Source: an uncultured Bacilli bacterium (GTDB lineage Bacteria > Bacillota_I > Bacilli_A > ML615J-28 > CAG-313). Taken from it: DNA of 31,974 nucleotides. Location: contig CANQWZ010000004.1 of NCBI GenBank assembly GCA_947627685.1, positions 1-31,974 on the forward strand. The letters run 5' to 3'. Under the pieces are notes generated by a model, which saw nothing but the letters and a program-made list of their open reading frames with translations, did not search any database and was not told the origin of the DNA. How positions within the stretch are numbered: position 1 is the stretch's first letter; each line of letters begins with the position of its first letter. This document shows positions 16,978 to 26,386 of the stretch, piece by piece. The position numbers were made by a program, and so were the translations under genes.

Positions 16978-17006
16978 ATTATAGCATAAATACCTAGTTT
17001 TTTCAA
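16978..17006 (-). promoter_or_regulatory. Consensus sigma-A promoter of the TIR/radical SAM operon
   Basis: TTGAAA (17001-17006), a 17-base spacer, then TATAAT (16978-16983) on the minus strand, with TG just before the spacer's last base (ATGC-TATAAT). Transcription would begin near 16971, about 30 bases before the ATG at 16940. It lies after the uvrA terminator, making the TIR operon an independent unit. No obvious operator palindrome overlaps it, so basal expression may be constitutive. Confidence 0.88.
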
Positions 17007-17046
17007 CAAAATATACTTTTTTACGTACTATTTACAAAAAAAGCAA

Positions 17047-17095
17047 AAAAAAGTTGAAAAATTATTATCTTTTTTACTAACTTTTCAACTTTTTT
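17047..17095. terminator. Intrinsic terminator after uvrA
   Basis: AAAAAAGTTGAAAA (17047-17060) is perfectly complementary to 17082-17095, giving a 14-bp stem with a 21-base AT-rich loop and a T run on the minus strand (CAACTTTTTTTT). It begins three bases after the uvrA stop and closes the groES-to-uvrA operon. The stem is low in GC and the loop is large, so efficiency may be moderate. Confidence 0.78.
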
Positions 17096-17097
17096 AA

Positions 17098-19944
17098 TTA
17101 TTTAGTTAAATTTTTACTCCAATCACCGACCAAAACCTTTTTTAAGAAATAACCAGTCGCGGAAGCAGGATTTTGCATTACCTCCTCAGGTGTACCTTCA
17201 GCAACAATTTGACCACCATCATCACCACCATTAGGACCAAGATCGATGATATGATCGGCTAATTTAATTACATCTAAGTTATGTTCTATGATGATTACAG
17301 TTGCTTTCATATCTACGATGTTTTCAATCATTTTCATTAATTTATCTATATCATATGAATGTAAACCCGTAGTTGGTTCATCAAAAATAAATAGCGTTTT
17401 ATCCGTTATTTTTTTGTGAAGCTCGCTTGCTAATTTAACTCTTTGCGCTTCGCCCCCTGATAAAGTTGTTGCGCTTTGTCCAAGTTTTACATATCCGAGC
17501 CCAACATCAGCCATTGTTTTTATTTTAGGATATATCGAAGGGATATTTTCAAAAAACTTTAAAGCCTCATCTACTGTCATATCTAAGACGTCCGCAATCG
17601 ATTTATCTTTATATTTGCATTCTAAAGTTTCTCTATTATATCTACTACCACCACAAGCAGTACATGGGACATATACATCTGGTAAAAAATTCATCGATAT
17701 TCTAATTACACCATCGCCACCACATGATTCACATCTACCACCTTTAATGTTAAAGGAGAAACGACTTTTGTTATATCCTCTTTTTTTAGCTTCTATCGTG
17801 CTTGCGAAAAGATCTCTAATAGGATCAAATACACCCGTATAAGTAGCAGGATTACTACGCGGCGTTCTACCAATTGGGGCTTGATCAATGTCAATAACAC
17901 GATCAATTTCTTCTAGGCCTTCAATATAATCATGATTGCCTACTTCAACGCGACTGCGATATAATTTTTGGGATAAGGCATTATATAAAATATCGTTTAC
18001 TAAAGTGGATTTACCACTACCAGATACACCCGTAACTAAAACTAGTTTTTGAAGAGGAATTTTAACATCAATATTTTTTAAATTATTAGCTTTACATCCA
18101 TGAATAATTAAGGCCTTACCACTTCCCTTTCTTCTTTTGGAAGGTACCATTATTTTTCTTCTACCACTTAAATAATCAGCGGTAATTGAGCCTTTGGCGT
18201 TCATTATATCTTGTGGAGTACCGGCTGCGACAACTTCTCCGCCATTAACACCAGCATATGGTCCAATATCAATAATATAATCACATTCATGCATTATTTC
18301 TTCATCATGTTCAACTACTATTAAGGTATTACCAAGATCACGCATTTCTTTTAGCGCTGTTATTAATTTATGATTGTCACGTTGATGAAGACCAATTGAA
18401 GGTTCATCTAAAACATATAAAACACCTGTAAGTTTAGATCCTATTTGGGTAGCAAGTCTAATTCTTTGTGCTTCACCACCTGATAAACTTCCTGCTTTTC
18501 TTGAAAGGGTTAAATATTCAAGACCTACTTCTTTTAAAAAGGATAGTCTATTCTTTATTTCTTTGATAACTAAATTACCAATTTTTTCTTCTAAGGGACT
18601 AAGATGCAAATTATCAATAAAATTCAAGGCTTGGTTAATTGACATTTCGGTAAATTCATGAATGTTCTTACCACCTATTTTAACCGAAAGAGCAACTTCT
18701 GATAAACGTTTGCCCCCACATGTAGGACAAGTAAGTTCTTTCATATAAGAGCCATAATATTCTCTTTGCATTGAAGATGATGTTTCAGCATATCTTCTTG
18801 TTATTAAACTTGCAAGGCCTTCAATGACTTTATTTTTACGCATTGTGATACCACCACTAGAGTGGATTTCATATTTTATTGGTTCTTTTGATCCATTAAA
18901 GATAATATCTTTTTGTAAAGGGGTTAAATCTTTATAAGGTTTAAATAGATCTATATGATAATATTCAAATAAAACCTTATACATTTGCCATTCCAAATTT
19001 TCCGTGAAAATAATGTTTTTGAGATATCTAATTGCTCCATCAGCAATCGATAAATTTTCATCTGTTACAAGTAACGTAGGGTCAATTGTTGAGACAAAAC
19101 CAAGACCATGACAATTTGGGCATGCGCCAACGGGCGAATTAAATGAAAAAAGGGTCGATTCTAATTTACCTACGGTAAATTCACAATATGGGCAAGCGTA
19201 ATGTTCGGAAAATAAAAGTCTTTCTCCATCAATATCCACATATATAACACCATTTGCTAAATTGCATGCGGCTTCTAATGATTCATATAATCGACTTCTA
19301 ATATCGGATCTTAATTTTAAACGATCAATAACTACTAAAATATTATGTTTTTTATTTTTATCTAAATTAAATTCTTCATCAAGTTCATACATTTCATCAT
19401 CGATAATTACTTTCGAATAACCATCTTTACGGAGCAATTCTAAGGTTTTTTCGAATGTTCCTTTTCTGTTTTCAGCAATCGGTGCTAATACCATTATTTT
19501 AGCATCTTCGCTATATGATAAAACTTTATCACACATTTGTTCAATGGTTTGCGATGTAATTTCAATATTATGAGTAGGACAAACCGGATGCCCAATTCTA
19601 GCATATAACAATCTTAAATAATCATAAATTTCCGTTACTGTTCCAACCGTTGAACGAGGGTTTCGGCTAGTAGTTTTTTGATCAATTGAAATGGCAGGTG
19701 ATAAGCCTTCAATATAATCTACATCGGGTTTATCAACGTTATCTAAAAATTGTCTAGCATAAGCTGATAAGCTTTCAACATAACGTCTTTGCCCTTCAGC
19801 GTATATCGTATCAAAAGCTAGGGAACTTTTACCTGATCCTGATACCCCTGTCATTACTACTAATTTATTACGAGGAATTTCAAGATTAATATTTTTTAAA
19901 TTATTTTCTCTTGCCCCCCTGATAATTATTTTTTCATGATCCAT
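17098..19944 (-). CDS. uvrA: Excinuclease ABC subunit A
   Basis: This 948-residue protein has the full UvrA layout, close to the usual 940-960. It contains two ABC ATPase modules with Walker A sites GVSGSGKSS (33-41) and GVSGSGKST (about 642-650), signature sequences (SGGEAQRIRLA and SGGEAQRVKLA), and the zinc-binding Cys pairs CPYC/CPNC, CPTC and CESC/CTAC. UvrA recognises distorted DNA and loads UvrB in nucleotide excision repair. It starts 18 bases after ligA with a GAAGG site and ends just before a terminator, as the last gene of the long operon. uvrB, its usual neighbour, is not in the window. No odd residues were seen in key motifs. Confidence 0.98.
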   Translation of the reverse strand: MDHEKIIIRGARENNLKNINLEIPRNKLVVMTGVSGSGKSSLAFDTIYAEGQRRYVESLSAYARQFLDNVDKPDVDYIEGLSPAISIDQKTTSRNPRSTVGTVTEIYDYLRLLYARIGHPVCPTHNIEITSQTIEQMCDKVLSYSEDAKIMVLAPIAENRKGTFEKTLELLRKDGYSKVIIDDEMYELDEEFNLDKNKKHNILVVIDRLKLRSDIRSRLYESLEAACNLANGVIYVDIDGERLLFSEHYACPYCEFTVGKLESTLFSFNSPVGACPNCHGLGFVSTIDPTLLVTDENLSIADGAIRYLKNIIFTENLEWQMYKVLFEYYHIDLFKPYKDLTPLQKDIIFNGSKEPIKYEIHSSGGITMRKNKVIEGLASLITRRYAETSSSMQREYYGSYMKELTCPTCGGKRLSEVALSVKIGGKNIHEFTEMSINQALNFIDNLHLSPLEEKIGNLVIKEIKNRLSFLKEVGLEYLTLSRKAGSLSGGEAQRIRLATQIGSKLTGVLYVLDEPSIGLHQRDNHKLITALKEMRDLGNTLIVVEHDEEIMHECDYIIDIGPYAGVNGGEVVAAGTPQDIMNAKGSITADYLSGRRKIMVPSKRRKGSGKALIIHGCKANNLKNIDVKIPLQKLVLVTGVSGSGKSTLVNDILYNALSQKLYRSRVEVGNHDYIEGLEEIDRVIDIDQAPIGRTPRSNPATYTGVFDPIRDLFASTIEAKKRGYNKSRFSFNIKGGRCESCGGDGVIRISMNFLPDVYVPCTACGGSRYNRETLECKYKDKSIADVLDMTVDEALKFFENIPSIYPKIKTMADVGLGYVKLGQSATTLSGGEAQRVKLASELHKKITDKTLFIFDEPTTGLHSYDIDKLMKMIENIVDMKATVIIIEHNLDVIKLADHIIDLGPNGGDDGGQIVAEGTPEEVMQNPASATGYFLKKVLVGDWSKNLTK

Positions 19945-19962
19945 TTTCTTACCTTCTTTAAG

Positions 19963-21948
19963 TTATAACATGTTTTTAAATTCTTCTTCATCAATTATTT
20001 TTATGCCAAGTTCATGTGCTTTGGTAAGTTTACTACCTGCATCAGTACCTACAAGTACATATGAGGTCTTTTTACTAACGCTACTTGAGGTTTTACCACC
20101 ACGCTCTTCGATTAGACTCGTAGCCTCATCTCGCGACATTGAAGGTAATGTACCTGTTAATACAAAAGTTAAACCACTAAATTTTTGATTATCACTAGTG
20201 TTTTGGCTAGTAGGATTAACACCATAACTGATAAATTTATCAATCAAAACCTTGTTTAAATCTTTTGCGAAATAATCAACAATGCTTCTTGCCATTACTT
20301 CACCAAAATCTTCAAGTTGTAGTAATTGTTCATAAGTAGCATCTTTTAACATTGATATCGACGAATAATGTTTAGCTAACGTTTTAGCCGCTTTAGCGCC
20401 AATAAAACGAATGCCTAAACCAAAGATAAATTTATCTAAAGGATTATTTTTAGATTTTTCAATGGCAAATAAGATATTATCTATTTTCTTTTTACCATAG
20501 CGATCAAGTGTAAGTAGTTCATTTTCATAATTTTTTAATAAATAAATATCACTAGCATCTGTTAAATAACCCATTTGATATAATTGTTCAATTTGTTTAT
20601 CACCTAATCCTTCAATATCCATCGCCTGACGCGAAGCAAAGTGAATAATACCTTCAAGAATTCTACCACCACAATCAGGATTAGTACAATAATATAAAAC
20701 ATCACTATTGTCTTTTTTAATAGGCATACCACATTTTGGGCAAACAGCTGGCATTTTAAAAGGAATTAATCCTTCCTTTCTTCTTGTAAGATCAACATCT
20801 ACTACTTCAGGGATGATTTCACCTGCTTTACGAACTCTAACAAAATCACCTATTCTAATATCTCTAGAAGTTATGAAATCTTCATTATTAAGCGTAGCTC
20901 TAGAAACTAGTGTCCCCGCAATATATACGGGATCTAAAATAGCATTAGGAATAATTTTACCGGTTCTACCAACCGTTAACACTATATCTTTAAGTCTAGT
21001 TGTTACAATTTCGGCAGGAAATTTATACGCAATGGCCCATTTTGGTACTTTAACAGTGTAACCAATTAGATCATATAAAGCAAATTCATTAACTTTAATT
21101 ACTATTCCATCAGTCGCATAATCTAAAGTTTTTCGAAGTTTATCATAGTAGTCAATCGTTGCTATAACCTCTTCTATATTTTGACAGTGTTTGTGATAAG
21201 GATTAACTGAAAAACCTAATTCTTTTAGATACTCAAGCGCTGCCATTTGTGATGTTATACCATAATTTTCAGGATTGACAATGGTATAAGAGAATTGATT
21301 TAAATTGCGTTTTTTAGTAATTGCCGGATCAAGCTGTCTTAAACTTCCCCCAGCAGCGTTTCTACAATTTGCAAAAAGGGCTAAATTATCCTTTTTTCTT
21401 TGGGCATTTATTTCTTCTAAAACGGACTTTTTCATATAGACTTCGCCTCTTACCTCAATATTAACATGTTTAGTTAATACTTTAGGTAAATTGCTTATGG
21501 TTAACATATTTTTAGTAATATTTTCGCCGACCGTTCCATTACCACGTGTTGCTCCTAAAGTAAATAGACCATTTTCATAATGAGCAGTTGAAGCAATACC
21601 ATCAATTTTTAGTTCTACTACATATGTATATTTATCAACAACTTTACTAATTTTATCATCAAATTCTCGCAATTCTTCACTATTAAAAACATCACCTAAA
21701 GACATCATTGGATGTTCATGCGTAATTGTTTCTAAATCGGTCTTTAAGAAAGCCCCAACCTTTTTAGTGGGACTATCATTTCTAACAAGATGAGGATATT
21801 TATTTTCTAAATTTTCGAGTTCTTTTATTAAACTATCATATTCACTATCATCAACAGTAGGATTATCTAAAATATAATATTCATAATTATATTGATTTAA
21901 AATATTGACAAGATAGTTGATACGTTCTTGAATGTTTTGTTCATTCAT
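19963..21948 (-). CDS. ligA: NAD+-dependent DNA ligase
   Basis: From the ATG at 21948 the protein has 661 residues, normal for LigA. The adenylation motif ELKIDG has the active-site Lys near residue 114. A four-Cys zinc finger (CPKCGMP, then CTNPDCGG), helix-hairpin-helix repeats and a C-terminal BRCT domain (FSGLTFVLTGTLPSMSRDEA to SYVLVGTDAGSK) follow. It seals nicks during replication and repair using NAD+. A GTG at 21957 is in frame and would overlap the hydrolase gene by eight bases, but the AGGTG that contains this GTG is better read as the ribosome-binding site of the ATG at 21948, six bases on. The pcrA-ligA linkage is common in Firmicutes; here a hydrolase gene lies between them. Confidence 0.97.
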   Translation of the reverse strand: MNEQNIQERINYLVNILNQYNYEYYILDNPTVDDSEYDSLIKELENLENKYPHLVRNDSPTKKVGAFLKTDLETITHEHPMMSLGDVFNSEELREFDDKISKVVDKYTYVVELKIDGIASTAHYENGLFTLGATRGNGTVGENITKNMLTISNLPKVLTKHVNIEVRGEVYMKKSVLEEINAQRKKDNLALFANCRNAAGGSLRQLDPAITKKRNLNQFSYTIVNPENYGITSQMAALEYLKELGFSVNPYHKHCQNIEEVIATIDYYDKLRKTLDYATDGIVIKVNEFALYDLIGYTVKVPKWAIAYKFPAEIVTTRLKDIVLTVGRTGKIIPNAILDPVYIAGTLVSRATLNNEDFITSRDIRIGDFVRVRKAGEIIPEVVDVDLTRRKEGLIPFKMPAVCPKCGMPIKKDNSDVLYYCTNPDCGGRILEGIIHFASRQAMDIEGLGDKQIEQLYQMGYLTDASDIYLLKNYENELLTLDRYGKKKIDNILFAIEKSKNNPLDKFIFGLGIRFIGAKAAKTLAKHYSSISMLKDATYEQLLQLEDFGEVMARSIVDYFAKDLNKVLIDKFISYGVNPTSQNTSDNQKFSGLTFVLTGTLPSMSRDEATSLIEERGGKTSSSVSKKTSYVLVGTDAGSKLTKAHELGIKIIDEEEFKNML

Positions 21949-21949
21949 A

Positions 21950-22648
21950 TTATTCACCTAAAAATTTAATTATTTTATTTTTAATTTCATCCGCCTTGAT
22001 GCTTTTTAAAAGCGCATGGCCTGTTCCTTCAATTAATACTACTTCTTTATTTTCATTGTTACAATGTTTATAACAATATTTAATTGCTCTTCTTGGAACA
22101 AGTTCATCAAGCATGCCATAGATAATCAAACTAGATGTTGGATTATCTACTTTAAAACGTTGGATTTTTCTAACTATTTTTTGAAAAACAATTATGTTTG
22201 TTAAACGAATATTTTTGAAAAATTGTTCTTTAGCAATTTTTCTAGTTATTTGGTCATTAGCTTTTAGTAATAATCTATTTTGCTTTTGAAAAAAAGTATA
22301 CCTCATCCTCTTAAAGGGACAGCTAAAATTTAAATACTTAATGGCTGGAGCAAGTAAAATAGCCTTATTGATATTTTTAAATTTAGCACATAAATAATGT
22401 ACTAGTGCTCCTCCTAGTGAAAAACCAATTAAATCGACTTTACCTAGTGTTAAATAAAATGATATTTCATCAAATAAATATTTAAAAGTAGCATCTAAGG
22501 TAAAATCTTTCATATTTTGATATTTACCATGACCTGGTAAATTTAGGCTAACAACATAATCATAATATGGCACAAGGTCTTTTTCTAATTTATTAAAATC
22601 ATTGCTATCAGTTAAATAACCATGTATTAAAATAACTATTTTTTTCAT
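21950..22648 (-). CDS. Alpha/beta hydrolase (esterase/lipase-like)
   Basis: The 232-residue protein has the alpha/beta-hydrolase features in order: oxyanion region LIHGYLTDS (7-15), LPGHG, nucleophile elbow GFSLGG (Ser near 78), acid in YGMLDELVP, and His in GTGHALL. It resembles carboxylesterases and monoacylglycerol lipases of the small Firmicute type. No signal peptide is present, so it is cytosolic. It starts two bases after pcrA without a clear Shine-Dalgarno site, implying coupling, and ends two bases before the likely ligA ATG. Its substrate cannot be told from the sequence, and its placement between pcrA and ligA does not by itself imply a DNA repair role. Confidence 0.88.
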   Translation of the reverse strand: MKKIVILIHGYLTDSNDFNKLEKDLVPYYDYVVSLNLPGHGKYQNMKDFTLDATFKYLFDEISFYLTLGKVDLIGFSLGGALVHYLCAKFKNINKAILLAPAIKYLNFSCPFKRMRYTFFQKQNRLLLKANDQITRKIAKEQFFKNIRLTNIIVFQKIVRKIQRFKVDNPTSSLIIYGMLDELVPRRAIKYCYKHCNNENKEVVLIEGTGHALLKSIKADEIKNKIIKFLGE

Positions 22649-22650
22649 CT

Positions 22651-24741
22651 TTAAGCTATTTTGACAAGTGTTGGATGATCTTTAGAAATTTTTTTAATCG
22701 AACTATCTTTATCAAAAAGGATTTGTACATAAGTATCATCCTTAGCAATAACTACCCCTTTACCAAAAAACTTATGATTAATGCGTGAACCAATTTCAAT
22801 TTCACCTGGTTCTTGTTCGGTTTTTTGATTTTCTTCGATGGCATTTTTTACTTCTTCAGCTTTAAGATATTCAATTAAGAATCTTGATTTAGCATTTCTA
22901 ACAAGTCTTCCATAAATTAAACGTCGCGCTGCACAGGTTAAATATATTTTTTCTTTAGCTCTTGTGAAGGCAACATATGCAACCCTCCGTTCTTCTTCCA
23001 TATCAACTTCTTCTCTAATAGCAGGGAAAATGCCTTCTTCAAGTCCTACTACAAAAACAGCTCGATATTCAAGTCCTTTAACAGAATGAATGGTTGAAAG
23101 AGTAACGCCATCTTTTTGATTATCATCAACAGTTGATGTATCAAGAAGGAGATCATCCAAACCGATTTCAAGTTTTTCGGCTTGCGTTAATTCTTCATCA
23201 AAATTATCCTTTTCGATTTGATATAAAATTGATTTAAATTCTTTAACATTATCAACACGATTGTTTTCTTCGTCACTTTCTTCTTCTAGCATTTTTAAGT
23301 AACCAGTTTGTTCTAGCATATAATCAAAAAAGTCAGGAAGAGACATTTTGTTTAAATTTTTAATTAAATCTTCAATCATTAATTTGAATTTAACTAAGGC
23401 TTCGGTTTTAGAAGTTTCATTATCACGTTTAAAATAATCTATCGAAGTTAGAATATCACAATTATATTCTTGCATATATTCTTGGAGCTTTTCAATCGTT
23501 TTATCACCAACACCGCTACCGGAAACTTTAATGATTTTACTAAAATGAAAAACTTTAGAAGGTGATGCTACAAAACGCAAATAACTTATGATATCTTTAA
23601 CTTCTTTTCTTTTTAAGAAAGAGAAACTACCATAGACATTATAAGGTATCCTTTCTTGGGCTAAAGCAATTTCGAAATTACGTGACAATGCGCTATTACG
23701 ATATATGATAGCAATATCTTTGTAACTATAACCATCATGTCTTACTAAAGAAGCAATTTCGTTAATAATATATCTTACTTCATCATCATAATAATATGCT
23801 TCTTGAACTACTACATCTTCTTTAGAACCTTCATTAGTACTATAAAGTTCTTTCGCTTCACGAATTTTATTGTTTTTAATAACCGTGTTTGCGCCCTTTA
23901 GAATCATATTAGTAGAACGATAATTTTGAACTAATTTGATGACTTTAGCACTTGGATAGTCTTCTCTAAATTTCATCATGTTTTCGATTTTTGCGCCCCT
24001 AAAAGAATATATACTTTGGTCATCATCGCCTACAGCGAAAATGTTTTGATGAACACGGCATAATTGATTAACAATTTCGTATTGAATAGCATTAGTATCT
24101 TGTAATTCATCTACTAAAACGTATTGGAATTCATTTTGATAGTAAGCTAAAACATCAGCGTTTTCGCTAAATAATTTTTCAGTTAAAACTAAAAGATCTT
24201 CAAAATCCATTAAATTATGTTCTTGTAAATAGATTTGGTATTTTTCATAAACTTTTTCTAAAAGACCTACTAATTCTAAACATGATTTATTTTTATAATC
24301 ACCAATGGCCTTTAGGGCAACACGAGCTGATAAAACATTTTTATTGATTTCTTCTTTTTTATATATTTCATTTAAGATTTTTATTTGATCATCTTCATCA
24401 ATAACTTCGAAATTTCTTTCATACCCTATTAAAGTAGCATTCTTTCTTAAAATCATAGCACAAAGGGAATGAATGGTTGAAATATGAACTAATTTGGCCT
24501 CATCACCAATAGCTCTTTCAAGACGTTCTTTCATTTCGTTTGTGGCTTTTTTAGTAAAAGTAATAGCTAAAATATGATATGGTTTAATATTACATTCTTT
24601 TACCATATATATTATTCTTGTAATTAAGGTTTTCGTTTTACCTGTTCCTGCCCCCGCAAACACCATTACCGGTCCATTTACAGCTTTTACAGCTTCTAGT
24701 TGTTCTTTATTTAAATTTTTTAAATAATCATTATCTATCAT
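22651..24741 (-). CDS. pcrA: ATP-dependent DNA helicase, UvrD/PcrA type
   Basis: The protein has about 696 residues and all SF1A helicase motifs: GAGTGKT (Walker A), ITFTKKATNEM (Ia), VDELQDTN (II), GDDDQSIYSFRGA (III), QNYRST (IV), HSVKGLEY (V) and VAYVAFTRAKE (VI). A C-terminal Tudor-like segment (SRINHKFFGKGVV) matches the PcrA RNA-polymerase-binding domain. It unwinds DNA 3'-5' in repair and rolling-circle replication and removes RecA or stalled polymerase. An in-frame TTG at 24753 would overlap glnS by eleven bases; the ATG at 24741, one base past the glnS stop, is preferred although neither start has a good ribosome-binding site. Gene symbol follows the Firmicute naming; uvrD would be the same family. 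Confidence 0.95.
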   Translation of the reverse strand: MIDNDYLKNLNKEQLEAVKAVNGPVMVFAGAGTGKTKTLITRIIYMVKECNIKPYHILAITFTKKATNEMKERLERAIGDEAKLVHISTIHSLCAMILRKNATLIGYERNFEVIDEDDQIKILNEIYKKEEINKNVLSARVALKAIGDYKNKSCLELVGLLEKVYEKYQIYLQEHNLMDFEDLLVLTEKLFSENADVLAYYQNEFQYVLVDELQDTNAIQYEIVNQLCRVHQNIFAVGDDDQSIYSFRGAKIENMMKFREDYPSAKVIKLVQNYRSTNMILKGANTVIKNNKIREAKELYSTNEGSKEDVVVQEAYYYDDEVRYIINEIASLVRHDGYSYKDIAIIYRNSALSRNFEIALAQERIPYNVYGSFSFLKRKEVKDIISYLRFVASPSKVFHFSKIIKVSGSGVGDKTIEKLQEYMQEYNCDILTSIDYFKRDNETSKTEALVKFKLMIEDLIKNLNKMSLPDFFDYMLEQTGYLKMLEEESDEENNRVDNVKEFKSILYQIEKDNFDEELTQAEKLEIGLDDLLLDTSTVDDNQKDGVTLSTIHSVKGLEYRAVFVVGLEEGIFPAIREEVDMEEERRVAYVAFTRAKEKIYLTCAARRLIYGRLVRNAKSRFLIEYLKAEEVKNAIEENQKTEQEPGEIEIGSRINHKFFGKGVVIAKDDTYVQILFDKDSSIKKISKDHPTLVKIA

Positions 24742-24742
24742 A

Positions 24743-26386
24743 TCATGATACAAAAGATGATTTTAACCCTACAATACGGTTAAAAACAAGTTTATCTCCT
24801 TTAGATGTATAATCGGTTGTATAATATCCATTTCTTATAAATTGGTATTTGTCCATAGGTTGTGTATCTTTAAGATAATTTTCCACAAATCCTTCATATA
24901 CTTGCCATGAATTAGGATTTAGACGTTCTTTAAAATTATCAGTTGATGCTTTTTCATCAAGTATTAATGGTTCAAAAAGATTAAAAGTAGCTTTTCTTGC
25001 TGTAGTGGCTTCAACGTAATGAATTGTACCATTAGGTTTACGTTCATTAAAGTTAGAACCTGATTTCGTTTTAGGATCATATGTGCAATGAAGTTCAATA
25101 ATATTACCCTTTTCATCTTTAATAACTTCTTCACATTTAATAAAATAAGCATGCATTAATCTTACTTCTAGGCCTTTTGCAAGACGTTTCCAATGTTTAT
25201 TAGGCTTTTCTTCAATGAAATCTTCTCTTTCAATATAAAGGTATTTTCCAAAAGCCATTTGATGTGTTCCTAGGGCTTCATTTTCAGTATTATTTATAGC
25301 ATCTACATATTCAATTTTATCTTCTGGATAATTAGTAATAACCACTTTTAAGGGGTTAACTACTGCCATCGGTCTAGTAGTGGTAAGTTTTAAATCTTCA
25401 CGCAAAAAATGTTCTAACATAGCATAATCAACTGTCGAATTTACTTTTGATAAACCAGTTGATAAAATAAAGTTTTTAATAGCAGAAGGGGTAAAGCCTC
25501 TTCTTCTAAGTCCCGCAAGCGTAGGCATACGCGGATCATCATAACCTTTAACATAGCCTTCATCAACAAGTTCTTTTAAATATCTTTTACTCATAATCAT
25601 ATGGGTAATGCCTAAACGACCCCATTCGATTTGTCTTGGATGATGTTCTACTTCACAGTTATTAATAACCCATTCATATAAAGGGCGATGATCTTCAAAT
25701 TCGATGCTACATAAAGAATGAGTGATACCTTCAAAGGCATCTTGTAAAGGGTGAGCAAAGTCATACATTGGATAAATGCACCATTTATCTTTAGTTTGAT
25801 GATGACTTACATGCATAATACGATAAATGACGGGATCTCTTAAATTAATATTAGGACTTGCCATATCTATTTTGGCTCTTAAAGTTTTTTCACCATTTTT
25901 ATATTTACCATCTTTCATTTCTTCAAAAAGGCGTAAGTTTTCTTCAATGCTACGGTTGCGATATGGTGATTCAATACCAGCACCATTGGCTGTATCACGA
26001 TATTTTGATAAAGTTTCTTGATCTAAATCATCCACATATGCTAGGTTTTTTTTGATTAAGAGCACAGCTTTTTCATATGTTCTTTCAAAATAACTAGAAC
26101 CATAATTGATGGCATTAGGAGTGTAACCAAGCCATTTAATATCTTCTTTAATGGCATCTACATACTCACTATCTTCTTTAGAGGGATTGGTGTCATCAAA
26201 TCTAAGGTTAGTCGCACCATTAAAGCATTTTGCTAGTTCAAAATTGGTAATAATGGCTCTAGCATGACCGATATGTAAATAGGCATTAGGTTCTGGTGGG
26301 AAACGGGTTAATATATGATCTACTACACCACTTTCTAACTCGTTTTTCATTATTGTTTTAATAAAATTTGAACTGTCGTTCATCAT
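24743..26386 (-). CDS. glnS: Glutaminyl-tRNA synthetase
   Basis: The 547-residue class I synthetase matches GlnRS rather than GluRS: TRFPPEPNAYLHIGHA (HIGH at 38-41), LRFDDTNPSKEDSEYVD, and MSKR at 265-268 (the KMSKS equivalent), followed by the beta-barrel anticodon-binding domain. It charges tRNA-Gln directly. Most low-GC Gram-positives lack GlnRS and use GluRS plus the GatCAB amidotransferase, so its presence suggests transfer or a lineage trait. It overlaps the B3/B4 gene by four bases (ATGA type), with AGGGAG upstream of the ATG at 26386, and nearly abuts pcrA. Whether gatCAB also exists in this genome cannot be seen here. Confidence 0.96.
   Translation of the reverse strand: MMNDSSNFIKTIMKNELESGVVDHILTRFPPEPNAYLHIGHARAIITNFELAKCFNGATNLRFDDTNPSKEDSEYVDAIKEDIKWLGYTPNAINYGSSYFERTYEKAVLLIKKNLAYVDDLDQETLSKYRDTANGAGIESPYRNRSIEENLRLFEEMKDGKYKNGEKTLRAKIDMASPNINLRDPVIYRIMHVSHHQTKDKWCIYPMYDFAHPLQDAFEGITHSLCSIEFEDHRPLYEWVINNCEVEHHPRQIEWGRLGITHMIMSKRYLKELVDEGYVKGYDDPRMPTLAGLRRRGFTPSAIKNFILSTGLSKVNSTVDYAMLEHFLREDLKLTTTRPMAVVNPLKVVITNYPEDKIEYVDAINNTENEALGTHQMAFGKYLYIEREDFIEEKPNKHWKRLAKGLEVRLMHAYFIKCEEVIKDEKGNIIELHCTYDPKTKSGSNFNERKPNGTIHYVEATTARKATFNLFEPLILDEKASTDNFKERLNPNSWQVYEGFVENYLKDTQPMDKYQFIRNGYYTTDYTSKGDKLVFNRIVGLKSSFVS

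Noticed and set aside
16941..17009. Upstream in-frame ATG for the TIR gene at 17009
   Set aside because: It lies at the -35 of the promoter and lacks a ribosome-binding site; the ATG at 16940 has AGGAG at the right distance.
21949..21957. GTG start for ligA at 21957
   Set aside because: The GTG is part of AGGTG, which serves as the ribosome-binding site of the ATG at 21948.
24742..24753. TTG start for pcrA at 24753
   Set aside because: It adds four residues not expected in PcrA and has no ribosome-binding site; ATG at 24741 follows the glnS stop.
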